Below are positions 55,841 through 64,000 of a DNA stretch of 64,000 nucleotides, piece by piece. Below the pieces are notes generated by a model that was not told the DNA's origin, searched no databases, and worked only from the letters and a program-made list of their open reading frames with translations. This DNA is from CADCVT01 sp036389155 (GTDB lineage: Bacteria > Actinomycetota > Thermoleophilia > Solirubrobacterales > Solirubrobacteraceae). Numbering within the stretch: the first letter of the stretch is position 1; every line of letters begins with the position of its first letter. The translations under genes were made by a program, and so were the position numbers. Where the stretch lies: positions 1-64,000 of the forward strand of contig DASVQN010000025.1 of the NCBI GenBank assembly GCA_036389155.1. Reading direction: 5' to 3'.

Positions 55841-57178
55841 ATGCCCGACCAGCCCGAAACGGCACAGGACGTCCTGAGCCTGTGCGACGAGCGCGACATC
55901 CGCTTCGTCCGCCTCTGGTTCACCGACGTCCTCGGGCACCTGAAGTCCTTCAGCATCGGCCGCGACCAGCTCGAGCAGGCGCTGGAGCAGGGCGCCTCCT
56001 TCGACGGCTCGAGCATCACGGGCTTCAACCCGGTCGAGGAGTCGGACATGATCGCCATGCCCGACCCGCGCACGTTCGCGACGCTCCCGTGGCGCCCCGC
56101 CGAGCACGGCGTCGCGCGCATCTTCTGCGACATCCTCACCCCGGAGCGCACCCCATACGAGGGCGACCCGCGGTACGTCCTGCGGCGCGCGATCGACCGC
56201 ATGCAGCAGCTCGGCTTCGACGCGCTGCACGTCGGCGTCGAGCCCGAGTACTTCCTGTTCAAGGAGCGCGGCTCCACCGAGCCCCTGGACTCCGGCGGCT
56301 ACTTCGACCTGACGACGCTCGACGCCGGGAGCGACGTCCGCCGCGAGACGATCCTCGGCCTCGAGCAGCTCGGCATCGCCGTGGCCACCAGCCACCACGA
56401 GGGCGGCCCGAGCCAGCACGAGATCGCCCTCGGCGCCACCGACGCCCTCCAGGCCGCCGACAACGTCGTCACCAGCCGCATCACCGTCAAGGAGTACGCC
56501 CTGAAGGAGGGCTGGCACGCGACGTTCATGCCCAAGCCGCTCGAGGGCGAGAACGGCTCCGGCATGCACACCCACCTGAGCCTCCACAAGGACGGCGCCA
56601 ACGCGTTCTTCGACGCCGACGACCCGTACGGCCTGAGCGACGTCGGCCGCGGCTTCATCGCCGGCCAGCTGCGCCACGCACGCGAGCTCAGCGCCGTGTT
56701 CGCCCAGTGGGTCAATTCCTACAAGCGCCTCGTCCCCGGCTTCGAGGCGCCGGTGTACGTCGCGTGGTCGCGGCGCAACCGCTCCGCGCTCGTCCGCGTC
56801 CCTCCGCACCGCGCCGGCGCCGAGCAGCACACGCACATGGAGCTGCGCTGCCCGGACCCCGCGTGCAACCCGTACCTGACGTTCGCGGCGCTCCTCCACG
56901 CCGGTCTGGAGGGGATCGAGAAGGGCTACGAGCTCCCCGAGCCGATGGAGAAGAACCTCTACCACCTCAGCCCCGACGACCGCCGCCGCCTGGGGATCGA
57001 GCAGCTGCCCGAGACGCTGGGCGAGGCGATCGAGATCGCGGCCGAGTCCGAGCTCGTGCTCCGCACGCTCGGCGAGCACATGTTCAACCGCTTCGTCGAG
57101 ATCAAGCGCCAGGAGTGGGAGGACTACCGCGTGCAGGTGACCAGGTGGGAACTCGAGCGCTACTTGCCGGTGCTCTAG
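55841..57178 (+). CDS. glnA: Glutamine synthetase type I
   Basis: This 445-residue enzyme joins glutamate and ammonia using ATP, the entry point of nitrogen assimilation. Visible blocks are the N-terminal beta-grasp (VRLWFTDVLGHLKSF), FDGSSITGFNPVEESDM, the metal site VGVEPEYFLFKE, HEGGPSQHEIALGATDA, the ATP loop KPLEGENGSGMHTHLSL and the glutamate site RNRSALVRVPPHR, then MELRCPDPACNPYLTFAALL. At 445 residues it has the short GSI-alpha length. The region equivalent to the adenylylation site reads KNLYHLSPDD, so the Tyr is kept. The next gene starts inside its 3' end. Confidence 0.94.
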   Translation: MPDQPETAQDVLSLCDERDIRFVRLWFTDVLGHLKSFSIGRDQLEQALEQGASFDGSSITGFNPVEESDMIAMPDPRTFATLPWRPAEHGVARIFCDILTPERTPYEGDPRYVLRRAIDRMQQLGFDALHVGVEPEYFLFKERGSTEPLDSGGYFDLTTLDAGSDVRRETILGLEQLGIAVATSHHEGGPSQHEIALGATDALQAADNVVTSRITVKEYALKEGWHATFMPKPLEGENGSGMHTHLSLHKDGANAFFDADDPYGLSDVGRGFIAGQLRHARELSAVFAQWVNSYKRLVPGFEAPVYVAWSRRNRSALVRVPPHRAGAEQHTHMELRCPDPACNPYLTFAALLHAGLEGIEKGYELPEPMEKNLYHLSPDDRRRLGIEQLPETLGEAIEIAAESELVLRTLGEHMFNRFVEIKRQEWEDYRVQVTRWELERYLPVL

Positions 57179-58038
57179 CGGCGAGCGCCCTCGCGGGCGC
57201 CGCGGCCGCCCCCGCCCTGGCCAAGGACCCGGGCCGGTGGAAGCTCGCCCGCGTGTCGAGGCCGTCGCTCGACTACAACCAGGGCGTCGCCGCGTCGCCC
57301 GGCCGCGCGCTCTTCTTCACGGGCACGAACGGCCTGTTCGCGACGACCGCGGGGCTGAAGGAGAACGCGCGCGCGACCCCCGCGATCCCGCCGGAGGTCA
57401 CCGCGACCGAGGGCTATGACCACGTCGGCGACCTCGCCTACGACGGCGCCGAGGGCGGCCGCCTGCTCCTCCCGCTCGAGTGCTACCAGGTGGGCGGCGA
57501 GAACGCCGGCAACCACTGCGGCACCGGGTCGATCGCGGTCGCCGATCCCCTCACCCTGCGCTGGCGCTACTACGTCAAGCTCGACCCCACCGACATCAAG
57601 AAGGCGATGTGGGCCGAGGTCTCCACCGACGGCCGCTCGCTCTTCACGCAGGACGGCGCGGACCTCCTGCGCTACGACCTGACGCAGATCAGCGAGGCCA
57701 ACGCCGCGCCGCTCGGCCCCCAGCTCAAGCCGGCCGCGCGGATCGAGAACGCGTTCCCGTTCGGGGGCGCGACGGGCGTCGCCTTCTACAAGGGCCGCCT
57801 CCTCGCGGCGGAGTACGACGGCAACCGCTTCCGCGTGTGGCGCATCGACCCGACCACGGGCAAGCAGCGCCTGGAGATCGAGCGCCGGATCTTCGGCGAG
57901 TCCGAGGGCCTGGCCGTCGCGCGCGTGCGCGGCGGGCTCCTGCAGTGGCTCGTCGCGCCGATCAGCTTCGGCCACGACCCGACCTACGGCAAGGGCAACA
58001 GCGCGCTCCTCTCGTTCATCCCGAGGAGCACCGGCTAG
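57145..58038 (+). CDS. Secreted beta-propeller-like protein
   Basis: This 297-residue exported protein has a signal peptide (VGTRALLAGALAASALAGAAAAPALA, cut at ALA-K in practice; residues 1-26). The mature part has repeated strand patterns with aromatic and Gly turns (VGDLAYDGAEGGRLLLPLE, EVSTDGRSLFTQDG, GVAFYKGRLLAAEYDG), typical of a six-bladed-propeller-like fold. No catalytic residues were recognised. GTG 57145 gives an exact signal peptide and lies inside the last 34 bp of glnA. It is convergent with, and overlaps by 4 bp, the MFS gene. Confidence 0.6.
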   Translation: MGTRALLAGALAASALAGAAAAPALAKDPGRWKLARVSRPSLDYNQGVAASPGRALFFTGTNGLFATTAGLKENARATPAIPPEVTATEGYDHVGDLAYDGAEGGRLLLPLECYQVGGENAGNHCGTGSIAVADPLTLRWRYYVKLDPTDIKKAMWAEVSTDGRSLFTQDGADLLRYDLTQISEANAAPLGPQLKPAARIENAFPFGGATGVAFYKGRLLAAEYDGNRFRVWRIDPTTGKQRLEIERRIFGESEGLAVARVRGGLLQWLVAPISFGHDPTYGKGNSALLSFIPRSTG

Positions 58039-59234
58039 CGCGGCTGCCCGCGAAGGCGCCAGACGTCGGGCACGGCGAGGAGGACGAGGGCCGACCCGAT
58101 CATCAGCCCGAACGCGAGCCACAGCGCGGTGGCCAGGCCGATGCCGGCCGCCACCGATCCCCACACCGCCAACCCGAACGGGTAGAAGGCGTACGACGCG
58201 AACCAGTCGTACGAGCTTACGCGCGACAGCGACTCGCCCGGGATGTTGCGCTGCAGCGTCGACTCCCAGACGGACATCCCGATCATCAGCCCGACGCCGC
58301 ACAGCAGTGCGCCGAACGCGAGCACCGCGAGGGGCGCGTTCGCGGCGAGGAAGGCGAGCGGCAGGGCGAACAGCCCCTCGCACAGCGAGACGACGACGAG
58401 CGGCCGGCGCGGCTCGATCCGCGTCGCGACGACGCTGCCCAGGATCGCGCCGACGCCGATCGAGCCGAGCACGACGCCCCACGGCCCAGCGCCCCCGAGC
58501 TCGCGGTCGGCGTACACCGGCCCGAGCGCGCTCCACGCCGCCCACAGCATGTTGCCGATCGCGAAGTAGGCGACGAACGCCACGACCCAGCGGCGCGCGA
58601 CGAACGCCGTCCATCCCGCGCGCAGGTCGGCCAGGAAGGAGGTCGCCTCGCGCGCGGCGCGCTCGGGGACGCGCAGCAGCGTCAGGCAGACGGCGCTCAC
58701 ACCGAAGGTCGCCGCGTCGACGGCGATCGCCCACCCCGCGCCCGCGCCCGCGACGATGAGCCCGGCCAGCAGCGGCCCGGCGATCTCGCTCCCGGAGTTC
58801 GCGGCGGACCGCAGCGCGTTGGCCTGCTGGATCTCCTCCGCCGGCACGACCTCCGGCAGCAGGCCGGTCGAGGCGGGATTGAAGAAGCCGGTCGCCGCGC
58901 CCGCCACGCCGGCGAGCACGGCGAGCGCCCAGACCTCCGCGACGCCGGTCACGAGCAGCGTGGCCATCGCGCCCCACGTCGCGACACGGACGAGGTCGGC
59001 CGCGATCATCACGCGGCGGCGCGACAGCCGGTCGGCGACCACGCCGCCCGCGAGAACCGTGGCGGCGAACGGGAGCATCGCCGCCGCGAGGACGAGCCCG
59101 ACCGCCGACGCCGAGCCGCCGAGCTCCAGCACCGCGAACGCGAGCGCGACCGACACCATCCGGTCGCCCATGACCGACACGGCCTGGCCGGTGAGCAGGA
59201 GCCGGAAGTCGCGTCGCCCGAAGACCTCGGGCAC
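58035..59234 (-). CDS. MFS transporter
   Basis: This 399-residue protein has 12 predicted membrane helices. It opens with RDFRLLLTGQAVSVMGDRMVSVALAFAVLELGGS, cut here, and has the loop 2-3 motif GGVVADRLSRRRVMIAAD. The family (MFS_3-like) exports drugs or metabolites. GTG 59234 has AGGAGG 8 nt upstream. It lies 19 bp downstream of the YyaL gene, so the two are probably cotranscribed. Confidence 0.88.
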   Translation of the reverse strand: MPEVFGRRDFRLLLTGQAVSVMGDRMVSVALAFAVLELGGSASAVGLVLAAAMLPFAATVLAGGVVADRLSRRRVMIAADLVRVATWGAMATLLVTGVAEVWALAVLAGVAGAATGFFNPASTGLLPEVVPAEEIQQANALRSAANSGSEIAGPLLAGLIVAGAGAGWAIAVDAATFGVSAVCLTLLRVPERAAREATSFLADLRAGWTAFVARRWVVAFVAYFAIGNMLWAAWSALGPVYADRELGGAGPWGVVLGSIGVGAILGSVVATRIEPRRPLVVVSLCEGLFALPLAFLAANAPLAVLAFGALLCGVGLMIGMSVWESTLQRNIPGESLSRVSSYDWFASYAFYPFGLAVWGSVAAGIGLATALWLAFGLMIGSALVLLAVPDVWRLRGQPR

Positions 59235-59253
59235 GAGCCGCCTCCTGGGCGCG

Positions 59254-61203
59254 TCAGCCGAGGAGCTGATCGAGCTCCTCGGGCGTCGTGACCGGCCTCT
59301 GGCAGGCGAAGTTCTCGCAGACGTAGGCGCCGGGCTCGGTGCGGCCGGCGAGAAGCGGGACCGCCCCCGACGCGGACCCGCCCGCGAGTACGAGCCGCGG
59401 GCGCAGCCGCGAGCGCACCACCCGCACGAGCGCGCCGTCGTCGTCGCCGACGAGCGCGACCTCGCGCACCGGGTTCAGGTGGAAGTCGAGCGCCTGGAGC
59501 AGGTGGCCGAACGCGGTCGGGTGCTTCGGCGCGAGCTCGTGGAGGAGCTGGAGGTGGCCCTCGGCGGCGGCCTCGTACGTGCGCTCTCCCGTCAGCGCCG
59601 CCAGCCGCAGCAGCCCGAGCGCGGCGCTGGAGCCCCCGCTCGGGATCGGGTTGTCCTCGAGGTCCTTGCGCCGGGCGACGAGCGTCTCGTGGTCGGAGGA
59701 CGTCGTGAAGAACCCGCCGTTGTCGCGGTCGGCGAAGCGCTCGATCAGCGTGTCGGCCAGCGACCGCGCCTCCACGAACCAGCGCTCCTCGAACGTCGCC
59801 TCGTACAGCGCGAGCAGCGCCTCGAGCAGGAACGCGTGGTCCTCGAGGTACGCGTTGAGCTTCGCCCGCCCGTCGTTGTACGTGCGCAGCAGGCGCCCGT
59901 CGGGATCGCGCAGCGAGCCGAGCACGAAGTCCGCGGCACGTCGCGCGACGTCGAGCAGGTCGGGCCGCTCCAACACCGCGCCCGCCTCCGCGAACGCGTG
60001 GATCGCCAGCGCGTTCCACGCGGTCAGCCGCTTGTCGTCGAGCCCCGGCCGCACGCGCTCCTCGCGCACCTCGTACAGCCGCGCGCGGATCCGCGCGCGC
60101 TGGTCGGCCGGCGGCTCGGGCCCGCGCGCCTCCAGGTGGTTGAGGCCCTCGAAGTTCCCCTCGTCCGAGACCCCGAAGTACGCCGCCGCCGCGTCGAAGT
60201 CGTCGCCGAGCGCCGCGCGCAGCTCGTCGACGGACCACACGTAGTACTTGCCCTCGACGCCCTCGCTGTCGGCGTCCAGCGCGCTGTAGAAGCCGCCCTC
60301 GGGCGCGACCATCTCGCGCGCCATCCACTCCAGCGTCTCCTCGCACGTGCGCCGCAGCCGCGCGTCCTGGCTGACCTGCCCGCCGTGCAGGTACGCGCGC
60401 GCCAGGAGCGCGTTGTCGTAGAGCATCTTCTCGAAGTGGGGGATCGTCCACGTCGAGTCGACGGCGTAGCGGGCGAACCCGCCCGCGACCTGGTCGAAGA
60501 TCCCGCCGGTGCGCATCGCGTGCAGCGTCGACAGCGACATGCGCGTCTCGCTGCGCGCGAGCAGGAACTCCAGGGCGGAGTGCGGCGGGAACTTCGGCGC
60601 GCCGCCGAAGCCGCCCCACTGCGGGTCGAACTGCCGCGACAGGACCACCTCCGCGCTGTCGAGCGCGCGCGGGTCCATCGGCTGCTCGGAGGGGCGCAGC
60701 AGCCCCGCGCCCTGCAGCCGCGCCGCCATCCGCTCGCCCTGCTCGCGGATCTCCTCGCGCCGCTTGTGCCAGGCGTCGTCGACCGCGATCAGCACCTGCT
60801 GCCAGCTCGGCATCCCGTGCCGCGGCTCGGGCGGGAAGTACGTCCCGCCGTAGAACGGGACCTGCTCCGGCGTGACGAAGACGTTCAGCGGCCAGCCGCC
60901 GTGGCCGGTCATCGCCTGCACGGCCTCCATGTAGAGCGCGTCGACGTCCGGGCGCTCCTCGCGGTCGACCTTCACGCAGACGAAGCGCTCGTTCATCACC
61001 CGCGCGGTCGCGTCGTCCTCGAAGGACTCGCGCTCCATGACGTGGCACCAGTGGCACGCCGAATAGCCGATCGAGACCAGGATCGGCTTGTCCTCCTCGC
61101 GCGAGCGGCGCAGCGCCTCCTCGCCCCAGGGCAGCCAGTCGACGGGGTTGTCCTGGTGCTGGCGGAGGTAGGGGGAGGTCTCGTTCGCGAGGGCGTTGGG
61201 CAT
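59254..61203 (-). CDS. Thioredoxin-domain protein YyaL/spermatogenesis-associated 20-like (DUF255)
   Basis: This 649-residue protein has the N-terminal thioredoxin-like DUF255 domain: NETSPYLRQHQDNPVDWLPWG, the CxxC in YSACHWCHVMERESFED, GGWPLNVFVTPE and GGTYFPPE. An (alpha/alpha)6 barrel resembling N-acylglucosamine epimerases follows (residues 200-640; FGGAPKFPP, AVDSTWTIPHFEKMLYDNA, WNALAIHAFAEAG). Its cellular role is unclear. ATG 61203 is used, with a weak TAGGCC 7 nt upstream. Confidence 0.92.
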   Translation of the reverse strand: MPNALANETSPYLRQHQDNPVDWLPWGEEALRRSREEDKPILVSIGYSACHWCHVMERESFEDDATARVMNERFVCVKVDREERPDVDALYMEAVQAMTGHGGWPLNVFVTPEQVPFYGGTYFPPEPRHGMPSWQQVLIAVDDAWHKRREEIREQGERMAARLQGAGLLRPSEQPMDPRALDSAEVVLSRQFDPQWGGFGGAPKFPPHSALEFLLARSETRMSLSTLHAMRTGGIFDQVAGGFARYAVDSTWTIPHFEKMLYDNALLARAYLHGGQVSQDARLRRTCEETLEWMAREMVAPEGGFYSALDADSEGVEGKYYVWSVDELRAALGDDFDAAAAYFGVSDEGNFEGLNHLEARGPEPPADQRARIRARLYEVREERVRPGLDDKRLTAWNALAIHAFAEAGAVLERPDLLDVARRAADFVLGSLRDPDGRLLRTYNDGRAKLNAYLEDHAFLLEALLALYEATFEERWFVEARSLADTLIERFADRDNGGFFTTSSDHETLVARRKDLEDNPIPSGGSSAALGLLRLAALTGERTYEAAAEGHLQLLHELAPKHPTAFGHLLQALDFHLNPVREVALVGDDDGALVRVVRSRLRPRLVLAGGSASGAVPLLAGRTEPGAYVCENFACQRPVTTPEELDQLLG

Positions 61204-61213
61204 CGCCCGCGGC

Positions 61214-61999
61214 CTACCCGCGAAGGCGCGCCCGTACCGCGAGCGTCCCGAGCGGCTGGCCCTCGCGGAACGCGTCCGTCTGGAGCGCGAAGTTCAGGCC
61301 GTCGGCCGCCGGCGCCGTGAGCGCCGCGGTGAAGGGCGTGAGCGTGGCGGTCAGGCCGCCGATCGTCGCGTCCGGGAGGGCGGCGAGCGTGGCGATCGGC
61401 GGGCGGACGTCGCCGATCTGTGCCGTCGCGACATCGCCCATGTCCAGCCCGAGGTCGCGAACCTCGACGCTGCGGCCGCCGCGCGTCACGCGCAGGACGC
61501 CGGCGCTCCCCACCTCGCCGCGCAGCGTCCGCGCGTCGAGCCTTCCGCCGGTGATCCGGAACGTGCCGCCGCTCGCCTCGGCGCCGGCGAACGTCGTCGG
61601 GTCGAGCCGCAGCGTCGCCGTCCCGCCCTCCAGGACGAGCTGGCCCAGGCGCAGGCGCAGGCGGACGGTGCCGCCCAGGCGGCGCGAGCGCGCGACGATG
61701 CGCGTCGTCAAGCCGCTGGTGCGGACGCGGCGGACCTCCGCGCGCCGGAGCACGACGACGAGCCCGCGGTGCTCCACGCGCCCCTCGCCGGTCTTCGGGT
61801 CGACGTAGCCGCCGGTCACCGGCAGGTGCCGCCCGTCGGGCGTGGTCGTCGTGCCGCCGGCGAGCCGCGCGGTGTCGACGGCCCGCGCGGGCGCGGCGAC
61901 GCCCAGCGCCACGACAGCGGCAACGCGCCAAGCGCGCCGGAGCGTGTCGATCTGGTCGTGGGCCGTGCGACGTCGGGGTGACAGGCTCACAGTCTCCAT
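61214..61999 (-). CDS. Secreted protein, possibly HtaA-domain
   Basis: This protein of about 261 residues has a basic N terminus, a hydrophobic segment (LRRAWRVAAVVALGVAAPARA, in part) and a beta-rich mature part. GGYVDPKTGEGRVEHRGLVVVLRRAEVRRV, cut here, and repeated VRLRLRLGQLVLEGGTATLRL resemble the HtaA haem-binding fold. The match is from memory and uncertain. ATG 61999 is chosen, but the n-region before the signal is long. It is separated from YyaL by only 10 bp on the same strand, and divergent from the DGPF gene. Confidence 0.5.
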   Translation of the reverse strand: METVSLSPRRRTAHDQIDTLRRAWRVAAVVALGVAAPARAVDTARLAGGTTTTPDGRHLPVTGGYVDPKTGEGRVEHRGLVVVLRRAEVRRVRTSGLTTRIVARSRRLGGTVRLRLRLGQLVLEGGTATLRLDPTTFAGAEASGGTFRITGGRLDARTLRGEVGSAGVLRVTRGGRSVEVRDLGLDMGDVATAQIGDVRPPIATLAALPDATIGGLTATLTPFTAALTAPAADGLNFALQTDAFREGQPLGTLAVRARLRG

Positions 62000-62014
62000 G
62001 AGGAGGAAGACCCC

Positions 62015-62371
62015 GTGAAGTACATGCTGCTGCTCTACTCGGCCCCCGGCGCCGCGCCCGACCCCGAGACCCCGGAGGGGCAGGCGAACAGGAAGGCGTG
62101 GCTCTCGCTCACCGACGAGATGGACGCGGCCGGGATCCTGCTCGGCGGCGACGCCCTGCAGCCCCACACGACGGCGACGACGCTGCGCGTGCGCGACGGC
62201 GAGACGCTGCTCACCGACGGCCCGTTCGCCGAGACGAAGGAGACGCTGGCCGGCTTCTACCTCCTCGACGTCGCGGACCTGGACGCGGCGACGGCGTGGG
62301 CGGCGAGGATGCCGATCGCGCCGTACGGGTCGGTGGAGCTGCGCCCGGTGCTGGAGATCGCCCGGCCGTGA
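62015..62371 (+). CDS. YCII/DGPF-domain protein
   Basis: This 118-residue protein has the YCII fold and carries the DGPF motif in LLTDGPFAETKETLAGFYLLD (about residues 68-88, given in part). The N terminus is KYMLLLYSAPGA. Such proteins pair with ECF sigma factors in actinobacteria and may regulate them. GTG 62015 has a perfect AGGAGG (62001-62006) 8 nt before it. The sigma factor gene overlaps its stop (GTGA), so the pair is coupled. Confidence 0.92.
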   Translation: MKYMLLLYSAPGAAPDPETPEGQANRKAWLSLTDEMDAAGILLGGDALQPHTTATTLRVRDGETLLTDGPFAETKETLAGFYLLDVADLDAATAWAARMPIAPYGSVELRPVLEIARP

Positions 62372-63606
62372 CGGCGGCAGCCGCGCTCGAGCGGGCCTAC
62401 CGCGACGAGCGCGCGGCCGTCCTCGCCACGTTGACCCGGCACGTCGGCGGCGACCTCGGCCTCGCCGAGGACGCCGTACAGGACGCCTTCGCCGAGGCCG
62501 CCGCCCAGTGGCCGGAGCGCGGCGTCCCCGACCGGCCGGGCGCGTGGCTCACCGTCACCGCGCGCCGGCGCGCGATCGACCGCCTGCGCCGCGAGCGCGC
62601 GATGGACGACCGGCTGAGGCACCTCGTGCGACTCGACTCCGACACGCCCTCCCCGGACGAGGATCCCGACGGCGCGTCCGCGCTCGCCGACGACCGCCTG
62701 CGGATGATCTTCACCTGCTGCCACCCGGCGCTCGCGCCCGAGGCGCGCATCGCGCTGACGCTGCGCACCCTGGGCGGGCTGACCACGCCGGAGCTCGCCC
62801 GCGCGTTCCTGGTCAGGGAGGCGACGATGCAGCAGCGGGTGGTGCGCGCCAAGCGGAAGATCGCCGTCGCGGGCATCCCGTACCGCGTCCCGCCCGACGA
62901 GCAGCTGCCCGATCGGCTCGGCGGCGTCTTGCGGGTCGTCTACCTGATCTTCAACGAGGGCCACACGGCGACGACCGGGCCGGACCTCGTGCGCGCCGGG
63001 CTGTGCGACGAGGCGCTCCGCCTCGCGCGGCTGGTCGCCGAGCTCATGCCCGACGAGCCCGAGGCACTCGGGCTGCTCGCGCTCCTGCTGCTCGTCGACG
63101 CACGGCGCGCGGCGCGGACCGACGACGGCGGGAGCTTCGTCGCGCTCGAGCACCAGGACCGGACGCGGTGGGACGCCGCGCGGATCGAGGAGGGGCTCGC
63201 GGTGCTCGACCGCGCGGTGCGCCTGCGCCGCCCCGGCTCGTACCAGCTGCAGGCCGCGATCGCGGCGCTGCACGCCGAGGCGCCGACGTTCGCCGACACC
63301 GACTGGCGCCAGATCGCCGCGCTGTACGCGCGGCTCGCCGAGCTCGAGCCGTCGCCCGTCGTCGCGATCAACCGGGCCGTCGCCGTCGCGCAGGCGGACG
63401 GGCCGCAGGACGGCCTGGCGATCCTCGACGCCCTCGCCGCCGACCCGCGGCTCGACCGCTACCAGCCGCTGCACGCCGCGCGGGCCGAGCTGCTGCGCCG
63501 GACGGGGGACGCGGCCGCGGCGCGCGCGGCGTACGAGCGGGCGATCGCGCTGACGGCGAACGAGCGCGAACGCGAGGAGCTCGAGCGGCGGCTCAGCGCG
63601 ACGTGA
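62368..63606 (+). CDS. ECF sigma factor with C-terminal TPR-like extension (ECF42-like)
   Basis: This 412-residue sigma factor has region 2 (residues 15-75; AEDAVQDAFAEAAAQWPERG and GAWLTVTARRRAIDRLRRERA, in pieces) and region 4 (residues 115-170; LRTLGGLTTPELARAFLVRE). A long C-terminal domain of about 210 residues with helical repeats (LAELEPSPVVAINRAVAVAQ) follows. This architecture and the DGPF partner match the ECF42 group. No anti-sigma factor is adjacent; the extension is thought to control activity. GTG 62368 overlaps the DGPF stop. Confidence 0.9.
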   Translation: MTAAAALERAYRDERAAVLATLTRHVGGDLGLAEDAVQDAFAEAAAQWPERGVPDRPGAWLTVTARRRAIDRLRRERAMDDRLRHLVRLDSDTPSPDEDPDGASALADDRLRMIFTCCHPALAPEARIALTLRTLGGLTTPELARAFLVREATMQQRVVRAKRKIAVAGIPYRVPPDEQLPDRLGGVLRVVYLIFNEGHTATTGPDLVRAGLCDEALRLARLVAELMPDEPEALGLLALLLLVDARRAARTDDGGSFVALEHQDRTRWDAARIEEGLAVLDRAVRLRRPGSYQLQAAIAALHAEAPTFADTDWRQIAALYARLAELEPSPVVAINRAVAVAQADGPQDGLAILDALAADPRLDRYQPLHAARAELLRRTGDAAAARAAYERAIALTANEREREELERRLSAT

Positions 63607-64000
63607 GCGCCGGGAACGGCCGGAGGCGCCGCGCGGCCGGCGGCCCGCCGAACGGACCCCCGGCCGAGGCCGCCCGCGGCCGCGCGCGGATCCGCACGCC
63701 GCCCAGCCTGCCGCCCGCGCCGCCGGCGCGCGTGATCGTCAGCCGCCCGCGCGCGGCGGCGCGGCCGGTGACGACGAGCCTCGCCCGCGAGCCCTGGTTC
63801 GGGAACGACCCGGTGACGCGCACGCCCGGCACCAGCTCGACGCCGCGCAGCGAGGTCGCCTTCGACGTGACGACGATGACCCCGCGGCGGACGCCGGCCA
63901 CGCGCTTGACGTCGTCGAGCTTGGCCGCGAGCGCGGCGACGAGCGCATCGGACTGCGTGAGCGCCACGGCGTTGAGCGTGCGGCCGACGCGGCCCTTGTA
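63593..64000 (-). CDS. Partial secreted-type protein of unknown function
   Basis: The reading frame runs off the right edge, so only the C-terminal 135 residues are seen. They contain DDVKRVAGVRRGVIVVTSKA and Arg/Gly/Ala-rich strands ending in a basic tail. An ATG-like choice at 63967 is unreliable because the frame is open further upstream. No domain was recognised. It overlaps the sigma factor gene by 14 bp, in convergent orientation. Confidence 0.6.
   Translation of the reverse strand, partial: YKGRVGRTLNAVALTQSDALVAALAAKLDDVKRVAGVRRGVIVVTSKATSLRGVELVPGVRVTGSFPNQGSRARLVVTGRAAARGRLTITRAGGAGGRLGGVRIRARPRAASAGGPFGGPPAARRLRPFPALTSR

Overview
The window is very GC-rich (roughly 74-75% by eye), densely packed DNA from a high-GC Gram-positive bacterium. 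LexA boxes of the CGAAC-N4-GTTCG type, many GTG/TTG starts, and -10 hexamers of the form TANNNT placed 6-10 nt before start codons (leaderless genes) point to Actinobacteriota. The gene set resembles Thermoleophilia/Solirubrobacterales, but that placement is an inference from memory and not a search. No IS element, prophage, CRISPR array or rRNA was seen. No stretch longer than 300 bases lacks a gene or RNA.

Layout. 0-6 kb: tldD, an iron-ADH-family oxidoreductase with a divergent HxlR regulator, a secreted protein, a metallophosphatase and an ATP-grasp ligase. 6.3-31.7 kb: a large exopolysaccharide locus with a priming sugar-phosphate transferase, flippase, seven glycosyltransferases or accessory transferases, two O-antigen-ligase-type proteins, polysaccharide deacetylases, a PHP-type phosphatase, a Wzz/BY-kinase, asparagine synthase-like AsnB, a FemAB/CelD-like acyltransferase, an LPXTG miniprotein, and a secreted protein preceded by a cyclic-di-GMP-I (GEMM-I) riboswitch. 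31.7-37.3 kb: a small protein and a 1561-residue coiled-coil giant. 37.3-42.7 kb: LysR regulator, membrane protein, sulfotransferase, CocE/NonD hydrolase, GNAT enzyme. 42.7-54.5 kb: tRNA-Leu(GAG), lexA, a zinc ribbon, a 103-nt inverted repeat, RNase P RNA, a penicillin acylase, and an SOS mutagenesis block (imuB, a DUF6504-like protein, a membrane protein, a pilin-like protein, dnaE2) with three identical-type LexA boxes. 54.5-64 kb: cytochrome c, a cyclic-di-AMP (ydaO-type) riboswitch before an unknown 145-residue membrane protein, glutamine synthetase, a secreted propeller-like protein, an MFS transporter, a YyaL/DUF255 protein, a possible HtaA protein, a DGPF (YCII) protein with its ECF sigma factor, and a partial gene.

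How the genes work together. The exopolysaccharide genes cover priming, sugar transfer, export, polymerisation and chain-length control by phosphorylation. The riboswitch suggests that c-di-GMP tunes at least one secreted surface protein in that locus. The lexA-imuB-dnaE2 block is a self-contained damage-inducible translesion module, but no imuA' or recA-like partner is visible. The two second-messenger riboswitches, the palindromic in-frame insertion in dnaE2, the LexA boxes fused to leaderless starts and the giant coiled-coil protein are the parts most worth following up.
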